34,621 nucleotides of DNA from positions 1-34,621 of the forward strand of contig CAIVJE010000087.1 of the NCBI GenBank assembly GCA_903906135.1, written 5' to 3'. The number at the start of each line of letters is the position of its first letter. Position 1 is the stretch's first letter. Positions 1 to 8,312 of this stretch are shown piece by piece. The notes beneath the pieces were generated by a model. That model did no database searches, was not told where the DNA came from, and saw only the letters and a list, made by a program, of their open reading frames with translations. Both the position numbers and the translations under genes were made by a program. This stretch comes from an uncultured Verrucomicrobiota bacterium. GTDB lineage: Bacteria; Verrucomicrobiota; Verrucomicrobiia; Opitutales; Opitutaceae.

Positions 1-364
1 AGACCACGAAAAGTCGCCGTGTCATCGACAAGGATAAACCGCAGCGCAGCAGCGGAAAAGGGCGGGGTAGTCATGACTACGATGAGCAGAGGGATGTCCG
101 TTCACACTGCAAGACCGCGCTGACCTCGGCCTATGGGTTGGCGCCGTGCTTTTACCCGCAGGCATTTCACCTCTCTGGGGCGGGTTAAATATTGCTCAGG
201 TGGCCTTACGTAGAACTACGCCATGTCCACGGCGAAGCGACCCTCTAGGCAGGAGGGGGCTTAGCGATTAAGGTATGGATATCTGCACGTTAACCCCGCG
301 CAGCTATTTTAGCTGGTCGGCTCGCTGAATAAGCCGATTACCCTTTTCCCCTTATCCATCTCGC
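1..364. other. Gene-free region with several possible RNA hairpins
   Basis: No convincing reading frame crosses this stretch. It holds a perfect 14-base palindrome at 67-80 (GTAGTCATGACTAC) and a long-range helix between 180-188 and 290-299 (nine pairs, one bulged C). Inside that helix lie a hairpin around 210-232 (TGGC/GCCA) and one at 241-256 (CCCTC/GAGGG). Downstream are a CAGCT/AGCTG hairpin (301-315) and a CGGCT/AGCCG hairpin (318-336). This nesting suggests a structured RNA or a long leader of the hydrolase-TBDR transcript. I compared it by eye with tmRNA, RNase P RNA, 6S RNA, SRP RNA and cobalamin riboswitch cores and found none of their conserved motifs. The assignment as RNA is inference. 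Confidence 0.3.
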
Positions 365-1252
365 ATGCGATTTTTTCGCTTAATTTATATCGTACTGGGC
401 TTCACTGGTCTGAGCCTGACAACGCGTGGGTCTGAGCCGGCGACGCGGGGGAGTTTCATCTTTACCAGCGGCGGTCATAAATTGACGGTGTGGCATTATC
501 GTCCTGCGGGAGTGTCGGCGGATGCCCCGGTGCTGTTTGTGATTCATGGCGTGGGACGTAATGCGGAGGAATATTTAAACGATTGGGTGGCACTGGCTGA
601 GCAGAAAAAAATCCTGTTGGTGGTTCCAGAGTTCTCCAAAGCTGAATTTCCCGGCGAAGAGGCTTTTAATTCCGGTAATTTATTTGATGCGGCCGGTCAG
701 CCGCTACCACCGGCGCAATGGTCCTATAGCATGATCGAGCCGATCTTCGACGCCGTTCGGGAGCGCTTGGGCAGTCAGCGCAATGATTACATGATTTATG
801 GCCATTCGGCCGGGGCGCAATTTGTCCAACGGTTTTTATATTTTATACCAGCAGCGCGGGTTACTCGTCTTATCGCCGCCAATGCGGGTTGGTATATGCT
901 GCCTGAATTAACCACCGTTTTTCCGTACGGACTTAAAGGTACCATTTTAAACGAGGCGGCGCTCCGGACCGCATTTGCGCGCCCCCTGGTGGTGCTGTTG
1001 GGCGAGGCCGATATTGATCCGCAGCACCATAGTCTGCGCCATACTCCAGAAGCTGATGCGCAAGGCCTCTATCGTTTTGCCCGCGGGCACTATTTCTTTG
1101 CTCACGCTAAGGCCGCGGCCGCTGCGCTGAACACGCCTTTTAATTGGACGTTAGCCACCGTGCCTAATGTCGAGCACTCGAACCAGGGAATGGCCCCAGC
1201 GGCGATGCAACACCTCTTGCCACTTTCCAGCCTTTACCTTAATCAACCCTGA
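365..1252 (+). CDS. Exported alpha/beta hydrolase (esterase/depolymerase-like)
   Basis: This is a 295-residue alpha/beta hydrolase with a hydrophobic N-terminal signal sequence (about residues 1-22), so it should act outside the cytoplasm. The strand-3 oxyanion region reads HGVGRN (61-66). The nucleophile elbow is GHSAG with Ser148, the likely acid is Asp216 or Asp218 in the GEADID segment, and the likely catalytic His is His271. The overall pattern resembles PHB-depolymerase or feruloyl-esterase-like hydrolases, but the substrate cannot be read from the sequence. The gene ends 5 bases before the start of TBDR 1 and is almost certainly co-transcribed with it, so it probably acts on a compound that the receptor imports. 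The ATG start is preceded by a pyrimidine-rich leader without a Shine-Dalgarno sequence. Confidence 0.85.
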   Translation: MRFFRLIYIVLGFTGLSLTTRGSEPATRGSFIFTSGGHKLTVWHYRPAGVSADAPVLFVIHGVGRNAEEYLNDWVALAEQKKILLVVPEFSKAEFPGEEAFNSGNLFDAAGQPLPPAQWSYSMIEPIFDAVRERLGSQRNDYMIYGHSAGAQFVQRFLYFIPAARVTRLIAANAGWYMLPELTTVFPYGLKGTILNEAALRTAFARPLVVLLGEADIDPQHHSLRHTPEADAQGLYRFARGHYFFAHAKAAAAALNTPFNWTLATVPNVEHSNQGMAPAAMQHLLPLSSLYLNQP

Positions 1253-1257
1253 CACCT

Positions 1258-4200
1258 ATGAACCTAACATCCTATTCACTGCGTCGCGCGAGCAACCTCG
1301 CCCTGCTGGCTTTTGCCACCAGCCTTTCTTTAGCCCAGGCTCAATTGAGCCCGACCGCGCCAGCGGCCCAGAGTTCCAAAGAAGAGACGGTGGTGCTCCA
1401 GACTTTCACCGTCACGGGTTCTAATATTAAGCGCCTCGACGCAGAAAAGACCCTGCCGGTTACCGTGCTCAATCGCGAGGCGATGGAAGTGCGTGATGCT
1501 TCGCAGGCTTCAGATCTGCTCGCCTCGCTGCCCCAAGTAACTGGTTTGCCTGGCAACGAAACGGCTACCCTGGGTGCCACCGCTCGCGGCGATAACGCCA
1601 CGGTCTCGCTGCGCGGGATCCCTTCGAGCAATACGCTCGTCTTATTAAATGGCCGTCGCCTCGCTCCGCACCCGATCAGTCAATCCGAAGCGGGAGTCCC
1701 GACGCTGTCGACCAATGTCAATCAGCTGCCGAACCGTGGCCTTGATCATATCGATGTATTGCGCGATGGCGCTTCCTCGATTTATGGCACCGATGCAGTG
1801 GCCGGCGTAATTAATTATGTTACCCGTCATGATTATAACGGCACGGAGCTGCAATTGCGTTATGGGGAGACCAATTATCGCGATGGGGCAGAATTTCGCT
1901 CCACCCTCACGCATGGCTTTGATTTCTCTAATGGGAAGGGTCGCGGCATGATCGTGGCTGATTACTACACGCGCCAAGCGATGTTTGCGCGGGATCGGGA
2001 ATTTTCAGCAGAGGCGGATAATAGCTACCGGGCGCCAGCCCCGTGGAACGTTTCCACTAACACCACGTTTAATCTACGCTCGGCCACCACTGAATACGGC
2101 AATTATTTACTCGGCACCGTCACGGCCACCAACGCCTTTGGGGCGGTCACGGGCTTCACCGGCGCGCGCCCAACCGGGGTGCCGTCTACCCTCGCTTCCT
2201 CAACGGGCCTATTTTTTCTCGCGCCCAATGGTACCGGGGGAGCCCAATTTCTAACCGCCACGCCTTCGCGTGCCGGCCTCACGCACGATTACTATTGGAA
2301 TAATAATGCCTACCGCGTGATCCAGCCTCAGTCCAAGCGCTTCAATATTTTCGCCAGCGGCGAGTACGATCTTAATAGCCGCGTTACTTTTTTCTCTGAT
2401 CTGAGTTTCTATCGCGCTGATTCGCTGACCTATCGTGAGCCGGATGGGATCACGCAGAGCACCGATGGGTTCGTCATCGTGCCTTCCACTAATCCGTGGA
2501 ATCCCTTTGGTACGCGCTTTTGGTCCACGACGGGGGCGGCTAATACTGACGGTACGCCACGGCTCACCGGCACGCCGTCCGCCGTTTCTATTACGAATAA
2601 GCGGCTGACTGATTTGATGGATCGTACGGCGACAGTTACCAATACGGTTTATCGCGGAGTGGCTGGCTTGCGGGGTAAACTTTTCAACAACTGGACCTGG
2701 GAGAGCGCGGTACTCTATTCGCAAGCTCACGTCACCGATGAAGAGGAAGGCCCGAGCCGGAAGAGCCTGCTCATCGCCGCGATCAATCAGACCGATCCTT
2801 TAAAGGCTTTTAATCCTTTCACCCGGACCTTTGCCGTTCAGAACGGCGCCCTCGTTGTGACGGGTCCGTATGTTAATTCTTCGATGGTGCAGTCGGGCTT
2901 CCGCTCGAAATTTATTCGTGAGGGCATTACAAAATTGGCGAGCGGAGACGTCCGCGCGGCTGGCGATGTGCTGTCGATCTGGGGCGGCAATGCGATCGGC
3001 GCGGCGGTCGGGGGCGAGTGGCGCTACGAGGGTTATGACGATCTGCGTCCAGCTTACGCGGGCTTAAATCCGGCCGGTTCGGGCTTGGATGAAACTTCGA
3101 ATGATTTTCTCGGGTTTTCCCCTAACTCCGACACGCATGGCACGCGTCATGTGGAAGCGGCTTACGTCGAGGCGAGCGTCCCGCTCGTCGGCAATAAATT
3201 CCGCTTGCCGCTCGTGCGCTCGCTGGAGCTATCGGCCTCGGCGCGTTTTGAGAGCTACTCTGATTTTGGTGACACCACGAAGCCCAAGCTCGGGGTTAAC
3301 TGGCGGCCTTTCGCTTGGGCGATGGTGCGCAGTTCTTATAACGAGGGCTTTCATGCGCCTAACTTAGCGCAACTTTTCACCGGTACATTAATTCGCACGG
3401 TGACGGGCAGCACGGATACTTACCGCAGCGGGGTCACGGGTCTGACGACCGATGGTCCTTCCAATCGCCGTAGTATAGCGGCGGGCAATCCGAACCTTCA
3501 GCCCGAAGAGTCCAAGGGCAAGTCCGCCGGAATCGTGATCGAAGTGCCCCTGGTTAAAGGCCTCTCCTTCGGGGTTGATTACTGGGAGATTGCGCAAACC
3601 AATGTGATCGCTGCTTCCGGCTCGATTGCCGATGACAATTTAGCGCTCAACGTAGCCACGCAGGCGGCACTCGCCGCAGGCCAGTCGATCGGGTCCATTG
3701 ATTTGGGCTCCGGCACCGCTAATTACAAAGGCGACGGCTCCGTCGTGCGCTTGGCGGTCACGCAGGCTGATCGTGATTTCTTCACGCTCTACAATTCCAC
3801 TCGGACCGCTGGTAATCAAAAAGCAGTCGTTGGCGCGATCGATATCCTGCGCACGACTTACTTTAATAAATCATCAGAATTTGTGAACGGCCTCGATTTC
3901 GATTTGAACTATCGTTTTCCAGTCACCGCCATCGGCAATTTCACGTTTAACACGACTTGGACTAAGCTCATCGATTTCCACGCTTATAACGCCGCTGGAG
4001 CCGCGCGCACTAATTTGCTCTGGACCAATTCGGCGAGCGTCGGCGGCGCTACTCCGGTCTGGCGCGGCAGCGCTACCATCGGCTGGCGGCGCGATGCTTG
4101 GAGCGCGGGACTATCCGCTTATTACATCGGCGACTATAGCGATAGCGGCGCCACCACGACCCAGGCGATCTATGATACGCTCGGTGCGCCGAACTACATC

Positions 4201-4455
4201 GTGCCCGTGGTCACGAATAGCACCACCGTCTATCGTTACCGCGTGAGTGATTCGATTACCTACAACGCAAATATCTCCTATCGTTTGCGCACAAATAATA
4301 AGTGGACCAACGACATGACAATTCGCCTCGGGGTTATTAATCTGCGCAACACCAAGCCACCGCTCTCCAGTGATTCACGCGGCTATGATCCTGCGATCTA
4401 TAATTTGATGGCCCGCGGTCAGTCTTGGTCGCTCCAATTGACCAAGAAGCTCTAA
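1258..4455 (+). CDS. TonB-dependent outer-membrane receptor (TBDR 1)
   Basis: This 1065-residue protein has a signal peptide (about 1-28), then a plug domain (about 50-192) and a long beta-barrel. Plug hallmarks are visible: VTGSNIKRLDAEKTLPVTVL (52-71), the LVLLNGRRL segment (127-135) and VLRDGASSIYGTDAVAGVINY (starting 167). The barrel includes a YSDFGDTTKPKLG segment and a NPNLQPEES segment typical of the family, and the C-terminus ends in an alternating aromatic strand (SWSLQLTKKL). Such receptors import bound substrates across the outer membrane using TonB energy. The ligand is unknown. It is closer in wording to TBDR 3 than to TBDR 2. It directly follows an exported hydrolase (5-base gap) and precedes a hairpin cluster and a second hydrolase. 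Confidence 0.95.
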   Translation: MNLTSYSLRRASNLALLAFATSLSLAQAQLSPTAPAAQSSKEETVVLQTFTVTGSNIKRLDAEKTLPVTVLNREAMEVRDASQASDLLASLPQVTGLPGNETATLGATARGDNATVSLRGIPSSNTLVLLNGRRLAPHPISQSEAGVPTLSTNVNQLPNRGLDHIDVLRDGASSIYGTDAVAGVINYVTRHDYNGTELQLRYGETNYRDGAEFRSTLTHGFDFSNGKGRGMIVADYYTRQAMFARDREFSAEADNSYRAPAPWNVSTNTTFNLRSATTEYGNYLLGTVTATNAFGAVTGFTGARPTGVPSTLASSTGLFFLAPNGTGGAQFLTATPSRAGLTHDYYWNNNAYRVIQPQSKRFNIFASGEYDLNSRVTFFSDLSFYRADSLTYREPDGITQSTDGFVIVPSTNPWNPFGTRFWSTTGAANTDGTPRLTGTPSAVSITNKRLTDLMDRTATVTNTVYRGVAGLRGKLFNNWTWESAVLYSQAHVTDEEEGPSRKSLLIAAINQTDPLKAFNPFTRTFAVQNGALVVTGPYVNSSMVQSGFRSKFIREGITKLASGDVRAAGDVLSIWGGNAIGAAVGGEWRYEGYDDLRPAYAGLNPAGSGLDETSNDFLGFSPNSDTHGTRHVEAAYVEASVPLVGNKFRLPLVRSLELSASARFESYSDFGDTTKPKLGVNWRPFAWAMVRSSYNEGFHAPNLAQLFTGTLIRTVTGSTDTYRSGVTGLTTDGPSNRRSIAAGNPNLQPEESKGKSAGIVIEVPLVKGLSFGVDYWEIAQTNVIAASGSIADDNLALNVATQAALAAGQSIGSIDLGSGTANYKGDGSVVRLAVTQADRDFFTLYNSTRTAGNQKAVVGAIDILRTTYFNKSSEFVNGLDFDLNYRFPVTAIGNFTFNTTWTKLIDFHAYNAAGAARTNLLWTNSASVGGATPVWRGSATIGWRRDAWSAGLSAYYIGDYSDSGATTTQAIYDTLGAPNYIVPVVTNSTTVYRYRVSDSITYNANISYRLRTNNKWTNDMTIRLGVINLRNTKPPLSSDSRGYDPAIYNLMARGQSWSLQLTKKL

Positions 4456-4459
4456 TCCG

Positions 4460-4545
4460 GCAAATTTTGCTGGGCAGGGGATGTGATTAAATCACGCGGC
4501 GGGGGCGCTACGATTAAATGAGTAGCACCCCCTCTGACCCTGCCC
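4460..4545 (+). promoter_or_regulatory. Multibranch hairpin cluster after TBDR 1
   Basis: Between TBDR 1 and the next gene, GGGCAGGG (4472-4479) can pair with CCCTGCCC (4538-4545) to enclose two hairpins: GTGAT-TAA-ATCAC (4483-4495) and an 11-pair stem with one C-A mismatch, 4501-4511 with 4522-4532, loop of ten bases. No proper T tract follows (only CTTTT at about 4549), so a simple intrinsic terminator is not certain. It may stop or process the TBDR transcript, or shape the leader of the downstream hydrolase. Confidence 0.5.
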
Positions 4546-4596
4546 GCGCTTTTGCTGAATGTAGGTCAATGGTGTTAAATTTAGTTCGTCCCCATT

Positions 4597-6474
4597 ATGT
4601 CTGACGCTGCGCCGCTTCGCGTGCCTATCCCGGGTGAAACCAGCAGAAGCCAAAAGCAGTTGCTGGCCTGTACCCTCGTGGTGGTGGTGGCCAGTTTGCT
4701 GGCTTCACTGATTCAGAATTCCGGTGGGCGGGTGCAGGTCATGGATCTCAAGATCCCCACCCAGAACGGGCAGTGGCTGGTCGCTGATCTTTTCCGGCCC
4801 CGCTCAGCTACGAGTGAGCAACCGGCTCCGCTGGTTATTGTCGTGCCCGGGTTTCAGCGCTCCAAAGAATCGCTGGCTAATATTTCCCTCGAACTCGCGC
4901 GACGAGGTCTGGTGGTCATTGCGCTCGATCCGTACGCTCAAGGCGGCTCGAGTTCTTCCGCGACCGCTCAGTCCGCCACCACCGAAGGCTATGGGTTATT
5001 CGCGGTGGTGAACTATGCCGCCAACACGGAAAATCTTAACTACATTGACCAAGAAAAAATCGGCGCGACCGGTCATTCGGCGGGAGGTAATGCAGCGTTA
5101 CAAGGGGCCAGTTATTTTGGCCAGGAGGCTTTGCGATTGGGTCGCCCGAGTAAATTGCATGCCGTGTACGTCTCGGGTTACGCGCTTTCGCTCACGGCAA
5201 AAATTCTCAAGAACGTCCGGTCCCACGTCGGTTTTAGTTACGCTTTTTTTGATGAAGGAGCCTACCGCAACGAATTACAGAATGGCGACATGCGCCACGC
5301 CCCGGAGGCGCTGCGGTTAATTAATTCAGCGCTTGGCTCGGGTGAAGACGCGCACACTGAGGTCGCGTTGAATCATTACTACGGGACGGCCGCGACGCGC
5401 AGTTTGCGCGTGGTGCATAATGAGCGGACGCTGCATCCCTTCCAGCCGTACAGTCGCGAAGCCACGGCGCACCAGCTCGATTATTTTACGCAAGTCTTTG
5501 GTCTCACCGGCGATCTCGCTAGCCACAATCAAGTGTGGATGTGGAAAGAATTACTGACCCTGGTGTCGCTGGTGGCTGCCTTTCTCGGCTTGGTTCCCCT
5601 AGCGCATTTACTGCTCACTCATCTGCCGTATTTTCAAAAAGTCATCCAACCACGGCCAGTGGACGCATCTGCCCCGCAGGGTTCGGGGCGGTATCTATTT
5701 TGGGGCCTGCTCATCCTAGGCGCAGGGGTGGCGTGCTTTTCCTATATTCCCCTAACCGAGTTGTCGCAAAAAATATTTGTGGCGGCCTCCGGTCGTGCTC
5801 AGACGTGGTTTTTTCCGCAACGGATGAACAACGGCGTCATGCTGTGGGCCCTGCTCAATGGGTTGGTGGGCTTCCTGCTTTTTTTCCTAGGCTCGTGGGG
5901 TTTTGGTAAAAAATTTCACGCCGGGGCGACCTTCGCGGACGTCAAGATTAGCGCGCGGGCCTTGGGGCGAACGGCGCTGTTGGCGTTGACCCTGTACGCC
6001 GCTTTTTTCCTGCAGCTCTTTGCGGTCTATTATTTCTTTCACGTTGATTATCGATTTATTTTTATCGGGGTGCGGGTTTTTCAACCAGCGGTTTTGCTTT
6101 TGCTGCTGATGTATGCGCCCGCTTTTTTTATTTTCTTTCTTTCGAATTCACTTCGGGTGAACCGCGCGTTGTGTTGGGCCGGTCAAGCCGAGTGGAGGAG
6201 TATGCTGGTGGCTGGGCTGGCTAATTCGCTGGGCCTCCTGCTGATCGTGTTGGTCCAATACCTGACCTTTGCGGTGCGCGGTACGGTGCACTGGACGGAA
6301 GGCTGGCTTTACATCAATCTCCTCTTTGCCGTCGTCCCGATCATGTTCGTGCTCCCTTATTTTAATCGCTATTTTTACCGTTTAACCGGGCAAATTTATT
6401 TGGGGCCGATGACAACCTGTCTCGTGTTTATCACGATCATGTTATCAAATACCGTAAGCTATACCCCACTATGA
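4597..6474 (+). CDS. Membrane-anchored alpha/beta hydrolase with multi-TM C-terminal domain
   Basis: This 625-residue protein joins two parts. An N-terminal membrane anchor (about 21-40) precedes a dienelactone-hydrolase-like alpha/beta hydrolase domain (about 50-300) with the nucleophile motif GHSAGG, Ser161, and a late conserved His near 276-282 (HNERTLHPF). The C-terminal half (about 315-620) is a multi-pass membrane domain with roughly eight hydrophobic segments and no recognised transport motif. The hydrolase domain probably faces the periplasm, as judged from the single preceding TM segment; this is inference. The stop codon overlaps the start of the gamma-glutamyltransferase gene by 4 bases (ATGA), so the two are translationally coupled and may act on the same compound. 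The substrate is unknown. Confidence 0.8.
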   Translation: MSDAAPLRVPIPGETSRSQKQLLACTLVVVVASLLASLIQNSGGRVQVMDLKIPTQNGQWLVADLFRPRSATSEQPAPLVIVVPGFQRSKESLANISLELARRGLVVIALDPYAQGGSSSSATAQSATTEGYGLFAVVNYAANTENLNYIDQEKIGATGHSAGGNAALQGASYFGQEALRLGRPSKLHAVYVSGYALSLTAKILKNVRSHVGFSYAFFDEGAYRNELQNGDMRHAPEALRLINSALGSGEDAHTEVALNHYYGTAATRSLRVVHNERTLHPFQPYSREATAHQLDYFTQVFGLTGDLASHNQVWMWKELLTLVSLVAAFLGLVPLAHLLLTHLPYFQKVIQPRPVDASAPQGSGRYLFWGLLILGAGVACFSYIPLTELSQKIFVAASGRAQTWFFPQRMNNGVMLWALLNGLVGFLLFFLGSWGFGKKFHAGATFADVKISARALGRTALLALTLYAAFFLQLFAVYYFFHVDYRFIFIGVRVFQPAVLLLLLMYAPAFFIFFLSNSLRVNRALCWAGQAEWRSMLVAGLANSLGLLLIVLVQYLTFAVRGTVHWTEGWLYINLLFAVVPIMFVLPYFNRYFYRLTGQIYLGPMTTCLVFITIMLSNTVSYTPL

Positions 6475-8192
6475 GCGCCTCTTTTTCGTTATCCGGCTGG
6501 CGGCGGTCCTTCACGGTCGCGGTGGCTTTTACCCTCTTAGGGGTTATTGCTTGGGCTAACGTACCGGTATCGGTCGAGGTCGTGAAGGCAGCGCATGGGA
6601 TGGTGGTGGCCGGACATCCTCAGGCCGCGCAAGCGGGGGTTGATGTTTTGCAGGCCGGCGGCAACGCCATCGATGCCGCCGTAGCGGTGTCGCTCGCTCT
6701 CGGCGTGGCGGAACCTTACAGCTCTGGTCTGGGGGGTAAGCTCATGCTGCTTTATTATGAGGCCTCCTCGAGGCGGACTTACGCCTTGGATGCGATGGAT
6801 GCGGCGGGCTCGCTCGACGTGACCGCTTATTTGCGCCGCCCCGAAGAAGATCATAGCTACGGTTATGGTTCGGTTTGCGTGCCGGGATTAGCGGCTGGTC
6901 TTTGGACGGCGCACCAAAAATGGGGCCGCCAGCCGTGGGCAGATAATATTGCTCCTGCACTCAAGTTGGCCCGCGCTGGGTTTGAGGTCTTACCTAAGAC
7001 GCACATTTTCTTTGCCGAGCAGGAAAAAAAACTTCGGCGCGGTGATGCTGAAATCGCGCGGCTTTATTTACCCGACGGTAAGCTGCCGGTCGTCGGCACG
7101 CATTTAGCCAACGCGGACTTGGCGCGTACTTTAGAATTATTAGCGCAGCACGGTCGCGATGGATTCTATCGTGGGCCGGTGGCGGCTGCAATCGTAGCCG
7201 CCTCCGCGCAAGGTGGGGGCGCCCTGACCTTGGATGATCTCGCTCACTATGAAGCACGATTAGTCGAGCCCATCGGTTTAGATTTTCGGGGCTATCATTT
7301 GTTGGCCAGCCCGCCGCCGACAAATGGAGCGCCATTATTTTTAACGATCATGAAAGCGCTCGAGGACGAAACGTTTGGGGGCGGGTCGCTGCGCTCCGCC
7401 GCAAACCTCGACCGGATCGGCCGGGTCTGGCGCGAAGTGCAGCCGCTCGTGCAGCGGAGTATCGGGGATGCGCCTGTGGCTTATTTTAATTACGAAAAAA
7501 TGATCGCCCCCGATTCGATCGCCGCGATCCGTCGGCGCGCGCGGGCTCCGACTGTGGCCGTTCCTGCCGTGGCCTGGCAGGATGACACTGGTGCCTCAGA
7601 AAGCGCGATGGCGGCGACCACTCATTTTCTCGTCGCTGATAGCGCTGGTAATATCGTGTGCGCCACGCAATCGCAAAGTTTGCACTTTGGCGCTGGGGTC
7701 GTGCCGCCTGGGACGGGCGTCGTGCTGAATGATTCGATGAGTAATTTTGCGTACACCGATCCGCGGAGTATTAATTATGTCGCGCCTGGTAAGCGTCCGC
7801 GCAGCACGATCGCGCCCACGATCGTCTTCCGCTCGGGGCGGCCGATTTTGGCGATTGGTATTCCGGGGGCGGCGCGTATCCCCACGGCGCTCTTGCAAGC
7901 CTTGCTCGATCGGTTGGCGTTCGACCGCCCATTGCGCGAGGCCATCGGTGACACCCGCGTCCACTTCGAGCTGAATTGGCGAAAAGATAATCAGGAGTCA
8001 CTCCAAGCGGAAGCTTCCTTACCCGCCGCTGATATTACAGCTCTGAGCCGACTCGGCTGGAAAGTTGAATTGGCTGAGCCCGCCGGCGCCGGCCAAATTT
8101 TTGGCGGCATCAACGCCATCGAGGTCAACGCCGCCGGTGGTTACACCGGCTACGCTGATCCCCGCCGTACCAATGCGGCTCGCGGGTATTAA
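6471..8192 (+). CDS. ggt: Gamma-glutamyltransferase (gamma-glutamyl transpeptidase)
   Basis: GGT cleaves or transfers the gamma-glutamyl group of glutathione and related compounds, usually in the periplasm after autocatalytic cleavage into two subunits. The 573-residue precursor has an N-terminal hydrophobic export signal (about 12-30), the large-subunit segment AGGNAIDAAVA (62-72), and the autoprocessing site ATTHFLVADSAGNIV, where Thr383 would become the N-terminal nucleophile of the small subunit. The oxyanion and substrate-loop region PPGTGVVLNDSMSNF (412-426) and the family-typical C-terminal tail ADPRRTNAARGY are also present. The usual glycine-rich GxGGGxF loop reads SGLGGKLML (84-92). 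It is translationally coupled to the preceding membrane hydrolase through an ATGA overlap. Confidence 0.93.
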   Translation: MSASFSLSGWRRSFTVAVAFTLLGVIAWANVPVSVEVVKAAHGMVVAGHPQAAQAGVDVLQAGGNAIDAAVAVSLALGVAEPYSSGLGGKLMLLYYEASSRRTYALDAMDAAGSLDVTAYLRRPEEDHSYGYGSVCVPGLAAGLWTAHQKWGRQPWADNIAPALKLARAGFEVLPKTHIFFAEQEKKLRRGDAEIARLYLPDGKLPVVGTHLANADLARTLELLAQHGRDGFYRGPVAAAIVAASAQGGGALTLDDLAHYEARLVEPIGLDFRGYHLLASPPPTNGAPLFLTIMKALEDETFGGGSLRSAANLDRIGRVWREVQPLVQRSIGDAPVAYFNYEKMIAPDSIAAIRRRARAPTVAVPAVAWQDDTGASESAMAATTHFLVADSAGNIVCATQSQSLHFGAGVVPPGTGVVLNDSMSNFAYTDPRSINYVAPGKRPRSTIAPTIVFRSGRPILAIGIPGAARIPTALLQALLDRLAFDRPLREAIGDTRVHFELNWRKDNQESLQAEASLPAADITALSRLGWKVELAEPAGAGQIFGGINAIEVNAAGGYTGYADPRRTNAARGY

Positions 8193-8312
8193 TATAAGAT
8201 AGTTTTTGGCTCGGTGGAATTCGACGTTGGGAGGGCCTGTTTAATATTATTTCAAGGCAGCTTCATGCTCGCTTCACACGAGTTGGTTATGATTAACCTG
8301 CACACATATTCT

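Noticed and set aside
1-364. tmRNA, RNase P RNA, 6S RNA or cobalamin riboswitch at the left end
   Set aside because: None of the conserved cores (tmRNA tag and 3' acceptor, RNase P GAGGAAAGUC-type segment, B12 box) was found on either strand; only generic pairing is visible.
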